Assembly (NCBI RefSeq): GCF_001038425.2
Contig: NZ_LDPV02000024.1
Span: 178,304 to 242,303, forward strand
Length of the DNA stretch: 64,000 nt
Source of the DNA: Ornithinibacillus contaminans
Lineage (GTDB): Bacteria; Bacillota; Bacilli; Bacillales; Amphibacillaceae
Reading direction: 5' to 3'
Below are positions 46,742 to 55,336 of this stretch, in pieces; position 1 is the stretch's first letter, and each line of letters starts with the position of its first letter. A program made the position numbers and the translations under genes. The notes below the pieces were generated by a model that ran no database searches, was not told the DNA's origin, and worked only from the letters and a program-made list of their open reading frames with translations.

Positions 46742-47785
46742 TTGTTTCGAAAAATTTTACTATTTCTACTAATCATTGCCCTTTTATTTGTAGGATATTA
46801 CGTTCTATCGATTTCAGTCCCATTTATTATTGCGCTTGTCACAGCATTGGCACTGAATCCACTCGTTCGTTTTATACAAATCAGGGTTAAATTTAGCCGT
46901 AAAAATGCGGTCATCACTGTATTTTTATTATTTTTAATCATAATGGGAGTGGCCGGTACATTTGTTGTCACCAAGGCTGTTGGCCAAGCTATTAACTTTG
47001 TTGAGGATGTCCCTACCTATGTTCAAAAGGTAAATATAATATATGGCGAATGGGAAGAACGATTTAGCCAATATGGTAAAAATCTTCCAGATGAATTTGT
47101 CCAATCAGTTACTGATAGTTTTGATAACTATATTAATAGTGTAAGTACTACTTTGAAAGAGAAATTAACAATTAATAGAATAGCTGCCATTGTTGCCGAG
47201 GTTCCGCAATATCTTGTTAGTTTATTAGTTTATTTGATTGCTTTATTCTTATTTATGCTGGAATTACCTTTACTAAAAGAGAAAACATTCAACTTATTTA
47301 AGAAGGAAACGGCAGAAAAGGTTTCCTTTATGAACGGTCGAATTAAAAATGTAATTTTTGGCTTCTTCAAAGCACAATTTCTAGTTAGCTTATTAATCTT
47401 TGCCGTTTCGTTAATTGGTTTATTTATCATTGCACCAGAGGTTGCATTGATCATGTCCCTTATCATTTGGATTATTGATCTTATTCCAATTATCGGTTCC
47501 ATCGTCATTTTAGGACCATGGGCAGCGATTATGTTTATGGCTGGAAATACACAAATGGGTGTTGAGCTATCCATCTTAGCGATAATATTATTAGCCATTA
47601 GAAGAACGGTTGAACCTAAGGTCATGGGGAAACATATGGGGTTATCTCCACTTGCAACACTAATATCGATGTTTCTTGGTCTGAAAGTATTTGGTCTACT
47701 AGGATTTATCATTGGACCACTACTTCTAATTATTTACATCTCCGCCAGAGAAGCAGATATTATCAAATTAAATTTTAAACTATAA
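46742..47785 (+). CDS. AI-2E transporter family / YtvI-type membrane protein
   Basis: Integral membrane protein (347 aa) of the AI-2E transporter superfamily, closest in pattern to the sporulation protein YtvI; substrate not inferable. The TTG start at 46742 has AAAGGAGAC upstream and gives MFRKILLFLLIIALLFVGYYVL. About seven or eight hydrophobic segments; the central soluble part (residues about 85-140) and the C-terminal blocks VEPKVMGKHMGLSPLATLISMFLGLKVFGLLGFIIGPLLLI are family features. Confidence 0.82.
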   Translation: MFRKILLFLLIIALLFVGYYVLSISVPFIIALVTALALNPLVRFIQIRVKFSRKNAVITVFLLFLIIMGVAGTFVVTKAVGQAINFVEDVPTYVQKVNIIYGEWEERFSQYGKNLPDEFVQSVTDSFDNYINSVSTTLKEKLTINRIAAIVAEVPQYLVSLLVYLIALFLFMLELPLLKEKTFNLFKKETAEKVSFMNGRIKNVIFGFFKAQFLVSLLIFAVSLIGLFIIAPEVALIMSLIIWIIDLIPIIGSIVILGPWAAIMFMAGNTQMGVELSILAIILLAIRRTVEPKVMGKHMGLSPLATLISMFLGLKVFGLLGFIIGPLLLIIYISAREADIIKLNFKL

Positions 47786-47911
47786 GAAAGAGCCAGGGAC
47801 ATAAGTAAAATGACAAGATAAATTACGAACAGTGCACTAATTCCCAAGGCGGGTATGACGTGCAAATTCGGATTTTATCTTGTCAAAAGTACTTCTGTCT
47901 CAGGCTCTATT
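47785..47911. repeat. Intergenic hairpin repeat, copy 5 (ytvI-like - ctaM)
   Basis: Ends AAAGAGCCAGGGACATAAGT and ACTTCTGTCTCAGGCTCT are complementary. On the minus strand the core GATAAAATCCGAATTTGCACG, CCCGCCTTGGGAATTAGTGCA matches copy 2 closely. It lies between convergent genes. Confidence 0.8.
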
Positions 47912-48366
47912 TAGTTACCTAGGATTGCCTTTATTAAACTCGTTGTCTCACCGCCGTGATAAATCACATAAAGCAATAGATAAACAATAATTCCTGTAAT
48001 CGCGGTAAAGAACCAAATAATTGCTGTAATCGGTCCTAATTTTCTATGTTTACTAATTTTACGTTTAAAGGCTAAGTAGAGTGTTACGATTCCAAATACT
48101 GCTCCTGAAGTAGCTAGGATAATATGGAATATTAGAAACAAAGTATAATAGAGTTCGATACTCTCTGGACCACCAAAAGCCGTGTTTCCTATGAAAATAG
48201 TTCTCGACATATAAATAATAAAGAATAATAACGCACTTATAGCAGCCGCTATCATCGTTTTTTTATGTGCCTTCTTTTTATCAAGAATAATTAATCTCCA
48301 TCCTATTGCAATTAACAATGCACTTAGGAAAATAAAAAACGTACTAATTGTTGGTAATAGTTGCAT
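47911..48366 (-). CDS. ctaM: DUF420 membrane protein CtaM
   Basis: Membrane protein (151 aa) of the DUF420 family; CtaM is needed for aa3/heme-A oxidase function in Firmicutes. Four hydrophobic segments; family features HKKTMIAAAISALLFFIIYMSR and LYYTLFLIFHIILATSGAVFGIVTLYLAFKRKISKHRKLGPITAIIWFFTAITGIIVYLLLY carry conserved His. Located directly after ctaG in the oxidase operon. Confidence 0.88.
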   Translation of the reverse strand: MQLLPTISTFFIFLSALLIAIGWRLIILDKKKAHKKTMIAAAISALLFFIIYMSRTIFIGNTAFGGPESIELYYTLFLIFHIILATSGAVFGIVTLYLAFKRKISKHRKLGPITAIIWFFTAITGIIVYLLLYVIYHGGETTSLIKAILGN

Positions 48367-48412
48367 ATGTAAGTATTCCTCTCCTGTTTATATGAGCATA
48401 TAATTTAAGCTC

Positions 48413-49324
48413 TTAATTTGTCATATCATTTGCATTAGTAGTCGGTAATGGATCAATTTTTAATGTTTCCGGACTAAACCACGCATAAAACACTCTAGCT
48501 AAAATTACACCATACGTTATTTCCTGCATAATTTTCATAATGATTCCTCCAAGCTGTTGATCCTCTAATGTAGCCAACGGAGAAAACATCTCTGGTCCAG
48601 AAAGGCTGTACGTTAAACCAGATAAGATATCAGCAGGCACACATAAGGCTAACGCCTGTAACCATGCACCATTCGCACTATAGGCAGCATAAAGCGGAAC
48701 ATCTGAGAAAATAATCAACACACAGGCTGGTGTAATTAATACACTATTTCCGAAAATATAAAAGATCTTCCCTAGCGGCTTCAACCGTTCAAATTCCTTC
48801 ACAGGTGACATAATGGGAAACCATACAAGAAAAGCAAAAATAAGTAACACCATATGTATTGCCGTATGCGATAGCTGCGATGATTTCGTAAAATCAAATA
48901 CAAATGGCAAGTGATAAATCGAAAACAACGCATTAAATAACAGAATAGAAATTAATGGTAGTGTTAAAAAACTCATTATAGGTTTAATGATTGGTTTTAG
49001 CAGTACCTTTTCCCAAATCCACGCTGGAATTCCTTTTAGCATAAAAATCGGAAATACAATTAAGTATATTGCCATTTGAATCATATGTGCTGTCAGCATA
49101 ATATGAGACAATAAATCAATTGGTGATCCTTTTACGAAGTATAGAAGTACTAAGCCACCATAAAAGAAACTTTGTTGCTTAATAGTTGGTTTGTCCGCTC
49201 GTGTATACTTATGTCGAAGTGGACCAGTAATCATGTAGTAAACGATACCAATACCGAGAACAAATAAAAGGAAATACGGACTCCAAAGAGCACGAAATCC
49301 AAAAATCTCTATATTAATCCACAT
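48413..49324 (-). CDS. ctaG: Cytochrome c oxidase assembly factor CtaG
   Basis: Membrane protein (303 aa) of the CtaG_Cox11-unrelated Firmicutes family required for active caa3 oxidase, probably by Cu delivery. Start at ATG 49324 (MWINIEIFGFRALWSPYFLLF) has GGAGTG upstream; the frame to 49363 adds 13 residues. About seven helices with conserved His and Met-rich positions (HIMLTAHMIQMAIYL; TAIHMVLLIFAFLVWFPIM). Next to ctaF as in B. subtilis. Confidence 0.92.
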   Translation of the reverse strand: MWINIEIFGFRALWSPYFLLFVLGIGIVYYMITGPLRHKYTRADKPTIKQQSFFYGGLVLLYFVKGSPIDLLSHIMLTAHMIQMAIYLIVFPIFMLKGIPAWIWEKVLLKPIIKPIMSFLTLPLISILLFNALFSIYHLPFVFDFTKSSQLSHTAIHMVLLIFAFLVWFPIMSPVKEFERLKPLGKIFYIFGNSVLITPACVLIIFSDVPLYAAYSANGAWLQALALCVPADILSGLTYSLSGPEMFSPLATLEDQQLGGIIMKIMQEITYGVILARVFYAWFSPETLKIDPLPTTNANDMTN

Positions 49325-49423
49325 TGCTTCTTCACTCCATAGAAATCCTAGTTTACTTAACATTATAACCCATTTATTTCTCTAACACACCTTCATATTG
49401 TGACAACTTTTTAAAGATAATAA

Positions 49424-49505
49424 AAAAAAGACCAGAGATAGTGTGCCCTTCCCAACAATTCTACTTCATACTTATTGGGATTTTAACACAAACTCTGATC
49501 TATTT
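49424..49505 (-). terminator. Terminator after ctaF
   Basis: The minus strand carries AGATCAGAG and CTCTGGTCTTTTTTTT as outer arms, with inner CCCAATAA/TTGTTGGG, forming a long stem. It follows the ctaF stop and precedes ctaG, so ctaG and ctaM may be expressed less than the structural genes. Confidence 0.8.
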
Positions 49506-49509
49506 TTCT

Positions 49510-49824
49510 TTACCACCAGATAACTAAGCTTAAAGCAGCTACCGTAAGAACCGCAGCAAATATGCCACCATATATCATTACTGCCGCCATTTCATGCCCT
49601 TTGTCCTTCATGTGCATGAAATAGTAGAACTGAAATCCTACTTGAACAAGTGCTAAGACAAGTAATAATGGAACTGCAAGCATCTTATCCATCATTCCAG
49701 ACCCAACAATTGCGAATGCTACTAGGGTAAAAATAATCATTAATACAAATGTGACGATTTGCTTTTTCATTTCTTCCTTATGCTGTTGCTTATGAAATTC
49801 ATTGGATTTGGTGCTGTTTTCCAT
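49510..49824 (-). CDS. ctaF: Cytochrome c oxidase subunit IV (CtaF)
   Basis: Small membrane subunit of the caa3 oxidase (104 aa). It has three hydrophobic helices after a His/Lys-rich N-terminus; the typical block is LALVQVGFQFYYFMHMKDKGHEMAAVMI. It follows ctaE with a 3-bp gap and is followed by a strong hairpin. Confidence 0.93.
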   Translation of the reverse strand: MENSTKSNEFHKQQHKEEMKKQIVTFVLMIIFTLVAFAIVGSGMMDKMLAVPLLLVLALVQVGFQFYYFMHMKDKGHEMAAVMIYGGIFAAVLTVAALSLVIWW

Positions 49825-49827
49825 TGT

Positions 49828-50451
49828 TTATGCCACCTTCCCCATTAGGTATACCACTGTAAAAATGAATACCCATACAACATCGATAAAGTGCCAGTAA
49901 AGGCTAAATGTATTAAATTTCGGTGCATTATAAAGATTTAATCCTCGCTTAGCATTTCTGATCATAAGTGCAGATAACCATAGAAGACCGAATAATACGT
50001 GTCCTCCGTGGAAGCCGACTAGCGTATAGAACGCAGACCCAAATGCAGATGACCGGAATGTGAAATGTTCACCATGAATGTAATGATAGAACTCATAAAT
50101 CTCACAACCAAGGAAAACAAGACCAAGTAGTCCAGTTATCCCTAGCCAAAGCATCATCTTCTTAAAGTTATTATTTTTCATATGGTACATTGCATACACA
50201 CTAGTTAATGAACTAGTTAGTAAAAGCATTGTCATAAGAAAAACTAATCCTAAACCGAATAAATCTTGTGAAGCAGGACCATCAGCAGTTGAGTTTTTCA
50301 ATGCTAAGTATGTTCCAAAAAGACTTGCAAATAAAACTGTTTCTCCACCTAGGAAAAACCATAGCCCAAGAAATTTATTCTTACCCTCTAGTGTTGCTTT
50401 TTCGGGATTATGAGGCATCGTTTCTGGGTTTAAGGAATGATCGTGACTCAT
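49828..50451 (-). CDS. ctaE: Cytochrome c oxidase subunit III (CtaE)
   Basis: Membrane subunit III of the caa3 oxidase. Start at ATG 50451 (MSHDHSLNPETMPHNPEKATLEGKNKFLGLWFFLGGETVLFASLF, 207 aa), with GGGAGGCTG upstream; the longer frame to 50505 lies inside ctaD. Five helices; block FHGGHVLFGLLWLSALMIRNAKRG and the C-terminal YWHFIDVVWVFIFTVVYLMG are family signatures. Confidence 0.96.
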   Translation of the reverse strand: MSHDHSLNPETMPHNPEKATLEGKNKFLGLWFFLGGETVLFASLFGTYLALKNSTADGPASQDLFGLGLVFLMTMLLLTSSLTSVYAMYHMKNNNFKKMMLWLGITGLLGLVFLGCEIYEFYHYIHGEHFTFRSSAFGSAFYTLVGFHGGHVLFGLLWLSALMIRNAKRGLNLYNAPKFNTFSLYWHFIDVVWVFIFTVVYLMGKVA

Positions 50452-50452
50452 A

Positions 50453-52306
50453 TTAGTCAGCCTCCCTTTCAAGGTCTTCTTTATGGATATGGTAGCCGTG
50501 ATCATCTTTCAATGAACGAACTAACATGCTACCAAGTGCTATTGCCATACCACCAAATAAAGCAATATAGGCTAATTTGTTATCATTATGGTAGATAAAT
50601 CCGAAACCAGCGATAAAGAACCCTAATGACATAATAAATGGTATGATCGAACCATTTGGCATATGAATGTCACCCAGTGGCTCTGCTGGAGTCATTTTAC
50701 CATTACCTTCTGTCTTTTCAATCCATAATGGATCAAGACCACGAATCAACGGTAATTGTTTGAAATTATAATGTGGTGTTGGTGACTCAACTGCCCACTC
50801 TAACGTACGAGCTCCCCATGGATCTCTTGGAGAAGGTTCTCCTTTAAACCAACTGTAGAATGCATTAATTAGGAAAACAATCGCTCCAAATGCCATAAAG
50901 AACGCACCGATTGTACTAATTAAATTACCTGTATCTAGTCCTTGATCCGGTAAGAATACCCAGTAACGTCTTGGCATCCCCATTAGACCTAAGAAATGTT
51001 GAATAAAGAATGTTAAATGGAAACCAGTAAAGAAAGTCCAGAAAGCCAGTTTACCTAACTTTTCATTAAGAACTCTTCTAAAAATTAACGGCCACCAATA
51101 ATGTAAGCCAGCTAAGATTCCGAATACAACTCCACCAACAATAACATAATGGAAGTGTGCAACTACAAAGTATGAATCATGATATTGATAATCAGCTACA
51201 GATGTCGCTAACATAACCCCTGTCATCCCACCAATAGTAAAAGAAGGTATGAAAGCAAGTGCCCATAGCATTGCAGAGTTAATCGTAATACTTCCACCCC
51301 AAAGCGTTAGAAGCCAGTTAAAGATTTTAATACCGGTTGGTACTGCAATCGCCATTGTTGCAACAGCAAAGATGGAGTTCGCTACCGGACCCATTCCTAC
51401 TGTAAACATATGGTGCGCCCAAACCATGAACCCTAGAAAAGCGATTAGAATAGTTGCAAATACCATTGCTGTATAACCGAATAAACGCTTTTTAGAGAAT
51501 GTTGCAAAAATCTCACTAAAGATACCAAAGGCCGGCAATATCAGAATGTAAACCTCTGGATGTCCAAAAATCCAGAATAAATGCTGCCAAATAATACCGT
51601 TACCACCTAATGTTACATCGAAAAATGCTGCACCGAACATTCTATCGAACATTAGTAGAAATAATCCAACCGTTAATGCTGGGAAAGCAAATAAAATTAA
51701 AATACTAATAACAAAAGTCGTCCACGTAAATAATGGCATACGCATGTACGTCATTCCAGGTGCACGCATATTAACGATGGTAACTAAAAAGTTAATACCA
51801 CCCATTAATGTACCTGCACCAGATATTTGGAGACCTAATACATAATAATCAACACCATGACCAGGAGATTGTGTTGATAAAGGTGTATAAGAAGTCCAAC
51901 CAGCATCAGGTGCTCCACCTGTTAGCCAGCTAACATTCAGCATAATTCCACCGAATAAGAACAACCAAAAACCTAGTGAATTCAAAAACGGAAATGCTAC
52001 GTCACGCGCACCGATTTGTAATGGCATGACCGCATTCATAATTCCAAGTAATATCGGCATGGCTGCTAGGAAAATCATCGTAGTACCATGCATAGTAATC
52101 ATTTCATTGTATAGACCAGCTTGAATAAAATCATTCGCTGGTTTCATTAATTGAATACGAATTATTAATGCTTCTAAACCACCTAGTAGGAAAAACAAAC
52201 CACCTGCATAAAGATATAGCTTACCTATTTTTTTATGATCAACAGTTGTTAAATAATCCCACAATACGGCAGCGAAGCCTCTATTCTGTGTAAGTGCTGT
52301 ACTCAC
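50453..52306 (-). CDS. ctaD: Cytochrome c oxidase subunit I (CtaD)
   Basis: Catalytic subunit with low-spin heme and the heme-Cu centre; it pumps protons. 617 residues and about twelve to fourteen helices. The His ligands are visible: MHGTTMIF (low-spin heme), WIFGHPEVYILILPAFG (CuB, cross-linked Tyr), AHHMFTVGMG and HDSYFVVAHFHYV (heme). K-pathway residues are present. Upstream of ctaE, downstream of ctaC by 48 bp. Confidence 0.98.
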   Translation of the reverse strand: MSTALTQNRGFAAVLWDYLTTVDHKKIGKLYLYAGGLFFLLGGLEALIIRIQLMKPANDFIQAGLYNEMITMHGTTMIFLAAMPILLGIMNAVMPLQIGARDVAFPFLNSLGFWLFLFGGIMLNVSWLTGGAPDAGWTSYTPLSTQSPGHGVDYYVLGLQISGAGTLMGGINFLVTIVNMRAPGMTYMRMPLFTWTTFVISILILFAFPALTVGLFLLMFDRMFGAAFFDVTLGGNGIIWQHLFWIFGHPEVYILILPAFGIFSEIFATFSKKRLFGYTAMVFATILIAFLGFMVWAHHMFTVGMGPVANSIFAVATMAIAVPTGIKIFNWLLTLWGGSITINSAMLWALAFIPSFTIGGMTGVMLATSVADYQYHDSYFVVAHFHYVIVGGVVFGILAGLHYWWPLIFRRVLNEKLGKLAFWTFFTGFHLTFFIQHFLGLMGMPRRYWVFLPDQGLDTGNLISTIGAFFMAFGAIVFLINAFYSWFKGEPSPRDPWGARTLEWAVESPTPHYNFKQLPLIRGLDPLWIEKTEGNGKMTPAEPLGDIHMPNGSIIPFIMSLGFFIAGFGFIYHNDNKLAYIALFGGMAIALGSMLVRSLKDDHGYHIHKEDLEREAD

Positions 52307-52354
52307 AAAATAAACCTCCCTTTTCCATCTTGCATCACAAACAATATCACATTA

Positions 52355-53407
52355 TTAGTTACCAGCATCGTCCGGTGTTATTTCAGAAGGATTCAGCTGT
52401 AGTAAATAATCTGCAATTAATGCCGCATCTTCTTCATTTAACTGTGGATAATTACCAGTCATATTATTTCCTGGTTTAATTGACTCAGGATTTAATAACC
52501 ACTCAATAATATTTTCTTTTGTTAAATCTTCAACACCTGCTAGCTTTTCTCGTGCTCCAAAATTAGTCAAGTTTGGTCCAGCTTGAACCGGAGATGATCC
52601 GATTGCATGACAGGCGATACAATTATTTTCTTCAAATAGTTCTCTACCTTGTGCAGCAGCTTGATCTTCTGGTACTACCTGCGGATCAAAGTTTTGCATA
52701 TCTGCTACCCACTGATCAAATTCTTCTTGGCTAACAACTACAATTTTAAAATCCATTAACGAATGGGATGGACCACATAACTCAGCACATTTCCCCCAAT
52801 AAACGCCCTCCTCATAAGCTTCAATGAATAAGGTGTTTTCGTTTTCAGGGTTAACATCCATTTTACCGGATAATGATGGTACCCATAGGGAATGGACCAC
52901 ATCAGAAGATAACATATTTAAGTATACCTTTTGCCCAACCGGAATATATAAATCTTCACTCGTTTGGATTTCTTGCCCTTCGTAATCAAAATGCCACCAA
53001 TACTGGTTACCAGTCACATTTACATTTAACGAATCACTAGCTTCCGTTTCATCAGCTAAATCAAATGTGTAATAAACCGTTGGTACTGCAAGAACAATAA
53101 TTAAAAGAATCGGAATAACTGTCCAAACAGTCTCTAATGTTTTATTTCCTTCTACTTGTTTTGGAATATAGTCTTCTTGGCCTTTCTTTTTACGGAAGCG
53201 TACAAGAGCGATAACAAATATCACCATAACAATAAGAAGAACAAATAACATTATTACTGTAGGTAACAGGATTAAATCCAGTGATTTTTCTGCACCATAA
53301 CCCTTTGGATCTAAAGCTGTTAAGTTTTCTTTTCCACAGGCTGATAGAAATAATGCCACAAAGCCTAATAGGGATAATACCTTAAATTTTCCCATCCAAC
53401 CTTTCAT
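52355..53407 (-). CDS. ctaC: Cytochrome c oxidase subunit II with cytochrome c domain (CtaC)
   Basis: Lipoprotein subunit II of a caa3 oxidase. A lipobox LSAC gives Cys24 as lipidated residue; two helices follow (LDLILLPTVIMLFVLLIVMVIFVIAL; TVIPILLIIVLAVPTVYY). The CuA site is CAELCGPSHSLMDF, preceded by a conserved His (VVHSLW). A C-terminal cytochrome c domain carries CIACH and the distal Met (GNNMTGNYP). The gene ends at the ctaD leader. ATG 53407 has GAGAGGTATGAATAC upstream. Confidence 0.97.
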   Translation of the reverse strand: MKGWMGKFKVLSLLGFVALFLSACGKENLTALDPKGYGAEKSLDLILLPTVIMLFVLLIVMVIFVIALVRFRKKKGQEDYIPKQVEGNKTLETVWTVIPILLIIVLAVPTVYYTFDLADETEASDSLNVNVTGNQYWWHFDYEGQEIQTSEDLYIPVGQKVYLNMLSSDVVHSLWVPSLSGKMDVNPENENTLFIEAYEEGVYWGKCAELCGPSHSLMDFKIVVVSQEEFDQWVADMQNFDPQVVPEDQAAAQGRELFEENNCIACHAIGSSPVQAGPNLTNFGAREKLAGVEDLTKENIIEWLLNPESIKPGNNMTGNYPQLNEEDAALIADYLLQLNPSEITPDDAGN

Positions 53408-53610
53408 GTATTCATACCTCTCTTTCTATATTCCTTCCTTATTTATATTAATTAGTAAGGATAGCAAATAAATTTGGGGAACTAGACAGTTGTTTCTCCA
53501 ACTGAAAGTTCTAATGAAGTAAGTAGTGCAAAACAAATAATCATACGGTGGTTTGCCCTAGTCTACCCATCTTTCCCATTCAAAACAATTCCTAATAATA
53601 CGTTTACAAA

Positions 53611-53697
53611 TTACAGCAAGTCATGTTTCTCATTTTGTAATACCGATACAGCAGCATTGCCCACAATTTGCCTGGAAGTTAATATTGTTTTTCCCAT
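53611..53697 (-). CDS. Possible 28-residue peptide
   Basis: A short frame with ATG at 53697 reads MGKTILTSRQIVGNAAVSVL and continues for eight more residues. It has AAGGGGGG about 8 nt upstream and a TATAAT element near 53724-53729. No homologue is recognised; it could also be a chance frame. Listed for completeness. Confidence 0.25.
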   Translation of the reverse strand: MGKTILTSRQIVGNAAVSVLQNEKHDLL

Positions 53698-53914
53698 CCT
53701 GTAAATCCCCCCTTAAACTTCCATTATAAAAAAGGGACAAATTAAAGAAGCATACTAAACCTCATACCTATTGTTACTATTCCCCTAAAGTATGCTAACT
53801 ATCATGCTAATTGTACCTCGGCTTACTTTTCCATTCATATATAACTACCGGTGATAAACTACTGAATATTCCATACCCTTCTGACTATTTTGTGAATTCT
53901 TGAGTTAAAATAAA

Positions 53915-53943
53915 AGAAAAGGCAATAAGTGCCTTCAAGACTG
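53915..53943 (-). terminator. Minus-strand terminator in the ctaC-ctaA gap
   Basis: AAGGCA and TGCCTT arms around a short loop with TTTTCTTTTATTTT behind them on the minus strand. It has no confirmed gene upstream other than the small candidate at 54062-54190. Confidence 0.6.
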
Positions 53944-54061
53944 TGATTCTATATGTATTCTTTAACTCATGAATGAATAGTTCTTAGGCTTTTAGCAGAA
54001 TATCCCCTATACTATTTCTAGCAGACAATGACAAACAATGCAAGGTTTTTTTACTATTTTG

Positions 54062-54190
54062 TCACCCTAGCACTGTTTTTACTAAAGCCTTTAACAATTC
54101 TGTGTCAATTCTTAATTTATTCCTAAAATAGATTGATTTATCGTAGTTAAAAGGCTTATCATGAAGAGTGGAATTATTTTTTTCAGACAA
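54062..54190 (-). CDS. Possible 42-residue peptide divergent from ctaA
   Basis: A TTG at 54190 with GAAGGATT 8 nt upstream opens a 42-codon frame: MSEKNNSTLHDKPFNYDKSI then a charged helical end RNKLRIDTELLKALVKTVLG. A terminator lies 120 bp downstream on the same strand. No family recognised; the frame also extends upstream into ctaA. Weak evidence. Confidence 0.25.
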   Translation of the reverse strand: MSEKNNSTLHDKPFNYDKSIYFRNKLRIDTELLKALVKTVLG

Positions 54191-54243
54191 TTGAACTAAT
54201 CCTTCAATTATTACAACATGGTACAAAGTGAGGATACATAGGT

Positions 54244-55200
54244 ATGGTGAAAACATTAAAATGGCTATCAGTACTTGCTACGTTAGGGATGGTATTCGTC
54301 TTAATTGGCGGTGCACTAGTCACAAAAACAGAGTCTGGTGATGGTTGTGGTGATAGTTGGCCACTTTGTAAAGGTGAGCTTGTACCGTCTCAAATAGATT
54401 TTGAACTCATAATTGAATTAAGTCATCGATTGGTTTCTGGATCCGTCGGTATTATTGTCCTACTATTAGCGTTTTTATCTTGGAAATATATCGGTGACAT
54501 TAGAGAAGTAAAGTTCCTTTCCTTCTTATCTGTATTCTTTTTAGTACTTCAAGGATTAATAGGAGCTGCAGCAGTTATTTGGCAGCAATCTGATTTTGTA
54601 CTTGCTGCTCATTTTGGAATTTCATTAATCTCATTTGCTGCTATCTTTTTATTAATGTTATTGATTTTTGAAATCGATAAGAAATTTGATGCTACATCCT
54701 TACATATTAACAAAAGGCATCGATACGAAATATATCTGTTGACAGCCTATACGTTGCTCGTAGTATACACTGGGGCACTTGTTAGACATGTTAATGCAAA
54801 CTTAGTTTGTGGAGACTGGCCATTTTGTACAAATTCATCTCCTTTAAACATTGCTTCCTACAGCTTTGAACAGTGGGTACAAATGGGGCATCGACTTGCA
54901 GCAGGTATTTTATTTTTCTGGACGCTTTCCCTATCAATACGATTAATCAAAAAATATCGTAGTCACAAGGTTATGGTATGGGGATTTGGGGTAACACTTG
55001 CCCTAATTTCACTTCAAGTATTCTTTGGTGCGATGATTATTTTTTCGATGTTAAACCTAGGAATTGCTTTAATGCACGCACTTGTCATCACTTGCTATTT
55101 CGGTATGCTCAGCTACTTCATTTTACTTTCTAATCGAAGTGCTATCATGGAACGAAAAAATGAACGACCAGAAGAACTAACCAATACTAATAGTAAATAA
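54244..55200 (+). CDS. ctaA: Heme A synthase (CtaA)
   Basis: Oxidises heme O to heme A for the caa3 oxidase. 318 residues and eight helices. The first extracellular loop has the Cys35/Cys42 pair (SGDGCGDSWPLC) and a second loop repeats it (NLVCGDWPFC). Heme-ligand His residues are visible in LSHRLVSGS, AAHFGIS, MGHRLAAG and LMHALVI. ATG at 54244; GTGAGGATACATAGGT upstream. It is divergent from ctaC and converges on pyc. Confidence 0.96.
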   Translation: MVKTLKWLSVLATLGMVFVLIGGALVTKTESGDGCGDSWPLCKGELVPSQIDFELIIELSHRLVSGSVGIIVLLLAFLSWKYIGDIREVKFLSFLSVFFLVLQGLIGAAAVIWQQSDFVLAAHFGISLISFAAIFLLMLLIFEIDKKFDATSLHINKRHRYEIYLLTAYTLLVVYTGALVRHVNANLVCGDWPFCTNSSPLNIASYSFEQWVQMGHRLAAGILFFWTLSLSIRLIKKYRSHKVMVWGFGVTLALISLQVFFGAMIIFSMLNLGIALMHALVITCYFGMLSYFILLSNRSAIMERKNERPEELTNTNSK

Positions 55201-55325
55201 GATGAGGCTGGTCTTAAGTAATCTCGAAAAAGATAAAAGCCGAACATTTCACGATACCCGTTCCGGGATTAGTGGATAGTTCGGCTTTTTATCTTTTTAC
55301 TTTACTTATGCTACAGCCTCATTTT
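55201..55325. repeat. Intergenic hairpin repeat, copy 6 (ctaA-pyc)
   Basis: Ends GATGAGGCTGGTCTTAAGT and ACTTATGCTACAGCCTCAT pair, with an inner stem AAAGATAAAAGCCGAAC/GTTCGGCTTTTTATCTTT and the family loop ACGATACCCGTTCCGGGAT. It lies between convergent ctaA and pyc. Confidence 0.8.
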
Positions 55326-55336
55326 CATTTGATATT

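Larger units (their letters stand above)
53408..54243. other. ctaC-ctaA intergenic region (no ctaB)
   Basis: An 836-bp gap, long for this genome. B. subtilis has ctaB (heme O synthase) here; no ctaB-like reading frame or recognisable fragment is visible. It holds two weak small-ORF candidates (53611-53697 and 54062-54190), a minus-strand terminator at 53915-53943 and presumably the ctaA and ctaC promoters. Confidence 0.6.

Noticed and set aside
47230..47712. Minus-strand frame of 160 codons inside the ytvI-like gene
   Set aside because: Complement of a membrane protein gene; no start signal and no family pattern.
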